Assembly (NCBI GenBank): GCA_023391815.1
Contig: JAEWAF010000043.1
Span: forward strand, 186,001 to 250,000
Direction: 5' to 3'
DNA from: Pseudomonadota bacterium
GTDB lineage: Bacteria > Pseudomonadota > Gammaproteobacteria > Steroidobacterales > Steroidobacteraceae
DNA length: 64,000 bases
The notes beneath the pieces were generated by a model. That model ran no database searches. It saw only the letters and a list, made by a program, of their open reading frames with translations, and was not told the DNA's origin. A program made the translations under genes and the position numbers. This document shows positions 62,990 through 64,000 of this stretch, piece by piece. The number at the start of each line of letters is the position of its first letter. Positions within the stretch are counted from its first letter, which is position 1.

Positions 62990-63398
62990 TGTTTACTCTC
63001 CGTTCAGAAGCAAAATCAACCCTGCGCAGCTCGTCGTGTTTCGAGCCTGAAGTTGCAAGTGCTTTGTTGTGCGAATCGGAGGCGGAGCTTCCATCGCCGT
63101 TGTTGCTATTGATATGACATCGACTGAAAGCCACGCGCGGCGCGCGTTGTGCCGGAGTCTCACAGCAAGGTTATTTGCTTTTCCCCCGAGCGTCGCGGGA
63201 GCGCGCGATGCTGAGCTTCGCCGAATGACGCGATCGTCGGCCCTTGCAGCGTGAACTATCGCTCGACTCGCGAGTAAACAATCGAACGTCTGCGCACGTC
63301 GATGTCGGCGAGCGACACGACACCCCTCGATTCGGTGTCGGCGGTAACCCGCTCTACATTACGAAGCTTGCGCGAAGCGCGCCGTCTGACACGGACTG
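62990..63398. other. Intergenic region upstream of the RAYT-like gene
   Basis: 409 bases between two minus-strand genes. CGACACC (63318-63324) and GGTGTCG (63334-63340) form a 7-bp stem about 60 bases past the SIS gene stop, a possible terminator without a T tract. ACTCGCGAGT (63266-63275) is a 10-bp palindrome. I looked for repeated extragenic palindromes tied to the RAYT-like gene and found no repeated pair. Confidence 0.35.
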
Positions 63399-64000
63399 TC
63401 AGAGTTTCGGATCGAGCAGGTGTTGGACGTGCTCGAGATTGGTATTGAATTGTTCCAGCCGATCCCCGTCGCACATGAGCACGAACACCTGATCGAGCAG
63501 GTGCTGAAGTGCCGATTGATAGAGCAGCGGCTGAATGTGGGAGCGCTCATCGTGCGCCGACACCAGCAACGTGGCATCGGCGTGCGCACGCAATGGATTG
63601 GAGGTATGTCGCGTGACAGAGACGATCTTGCCTTGCCGATCGCGAAACTGACGGCACAGCTGGTTGAGCGCCGCGTGCTGTCCGTGCTCGCAGAAAACCA
63701 TCAACACGTCGCTTCGATCGGCCGCCGAGATACTCGCGGTCATCGGCACCGCGTCCGTGTGATGCACGACCAAAGTGCCAAGCAATGCCAGCCGCTGGGC
63801 GAATGCTTCGGCGGCAACACCGTCCTCGCCGAACCCGATGCAAAATACTTTCCCCGCGCGACTCAACAAGGCGGAGATCTCACCAAGCGTGCCGGCGTCG
63901 TTGATCAGCCGTGTCTCCTCTTCGGCGCGAGACTTGCTCTGCCACAAGGTTTCGGCGAGGGACTCCCGACTCGCGCTACGAGTCGATTTGGCGGCCGCTT
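63399..64000 (-). CDS. RpiR/MurR-type transcriptional regulator, SIS domain (partial, 5' end beyond the window)
   Basis: 200 residues visible, open to the window edge: the frame continues without a stop to base 64000. LSRAGKVFCIGFGEDGVAAEAFAQRLALLG is a SIS sugar-phosphate-binding motif, followed by SAADRSDVLMVFCEHGQHAALNQLC and VTRHTSNPLRAHADATLLVSA, as in RpiR-family regulators of sugar catabolism. The N-terminal HTH would lie upstream. The TTG at 63947 is probably an internal leucine and not the start. Confidence 0.75.
   Translation of the reverse strand, partial: AAAKSTRSASRESLAETLWQSKSRAEEETRLINDAGTLGEISALLSRAGKVFCIGFGEDGVAAEAFAQRLALLGTLVVHHTDAVPMTASISAADRSDVLMVFCEHGQHAALNQLCRQFRDRQGKIVSVTRHTSNPLRAHADATLLVSAHDERSHIQPLLYQSALQHLLDQVFVLMCDGDRLEQFNTNLEHVQHLLDPKL

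Overview
This 64-kb window is GC-rich and almost entirely protein-coding. It is a large exopolysaccharide (EPS) biosynthesis locus of the exosortase A (XrtA/PEP-CTERM) type. The core gene set (EpsB-type priming transferase, PrsK, PrsR, XrtA fused to an EpsI domain, PrsT, export, chain-length, tyrosine autokinase, beta-barrel, DUF3473 deacetylase, FemAB, hydrolases, O-ligase) points to a Gram-negative proteobacterium, most likely a gamma- or betaproteobacterium. The species cannot be named from the sequence alone. No rRNA, tRNA, CRISPR array or complete insertion sequence is visible.

Layout. (1) 1-12.2 kb: tail of an SGNH hydrolase, a low-molecular-weight tyrosine phosphatase, an exosortase-A-type acyl-CoA ligase, two separate MBOAT/SGNH O-acylation modules, three GT4-type glycosyltransferases and UDP-xylose synthase. 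(2) 12.4-15.6 kb (+): two XrtA-associated alpha/beta hydrolases, a VOC enzyme and a GT25 transferase. (3) 15.6-19 kb (-): a Wzx-type flippase and two paralogous secreted proteins with the same C-terminal tail. (4) 19.3-26 kb: SGNH-like protein, XrtA FemAB, DegT aminotransferase, GT4, polysaccharide deacetylase and ATP-grasp ligase. (5) 26-53.2 kb (-): a nearly uninterrupted run of 21 genes read from the priming transferase (53235) down to the O-antigen-ligase-like protein (26024). It carries the regulatory, sorting, export and decoration genes. (6) 53.5-54.4 kb: the iron-storage pair bfd-bfr behind a Fur-box-like site. (7) 54.4-59.8 kb: Ig/FnIII lipoprotein, sugar C-methyltransferase, putative glycosyltransferase, and gmd with a gmd-like paralogue. 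(8) 60-64 kb: a minimal FecR-N-like protein, two ECF-type sigma factors, a RAYT-like protein with a degenerate HUH motif, and a truncated RpiR-type SIS regulator.

How the genes may work together (inference). EpsB loads the first sugar on undecaprenyl phosphate. GT2, GT4 and GT25 enzymes extend it with sugars that include UDP-xylose (Uxs) and GDP-4-keto-6-deoxymannose derivatives (Gmd, C-methyltransferase). Wzx flips the unit, an O-ligase/polymerase-like protein joins or transfers it, and the export, chain-length, kinase, PrsT and beta-barrel proteins polymerise and export it. Three FemAB/CelD-like N-acyltransferases, an ACP with two AMP-forming ligases, an asparagine-synthase-type amidotransferase, an NAD-synthase-family ligase, two MBOAT/SGNH pairs and two deacetylases suggest a heavily acylated and amidated polymer. 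PrsK/PrsR (sigma-54 dependent) and the kinase/phosphatase pair would regulate it. No protein with a PEP-CTERM sorting tail is encoded in the window, so the XrtA substrates must lie elsewhere.

The most notable observations are: a perfect 24-bp palindrome spanning the gmd stop codon and the start codon of its paralogue; a RAYT homologue that has lost its HUH histidines; the ACP/ligase/AsnB/NadE-like block; the twin secreted proteins that end where an FnIII domain would begin; and a repeat-dense promoter region ahead of the second MBOAT module.
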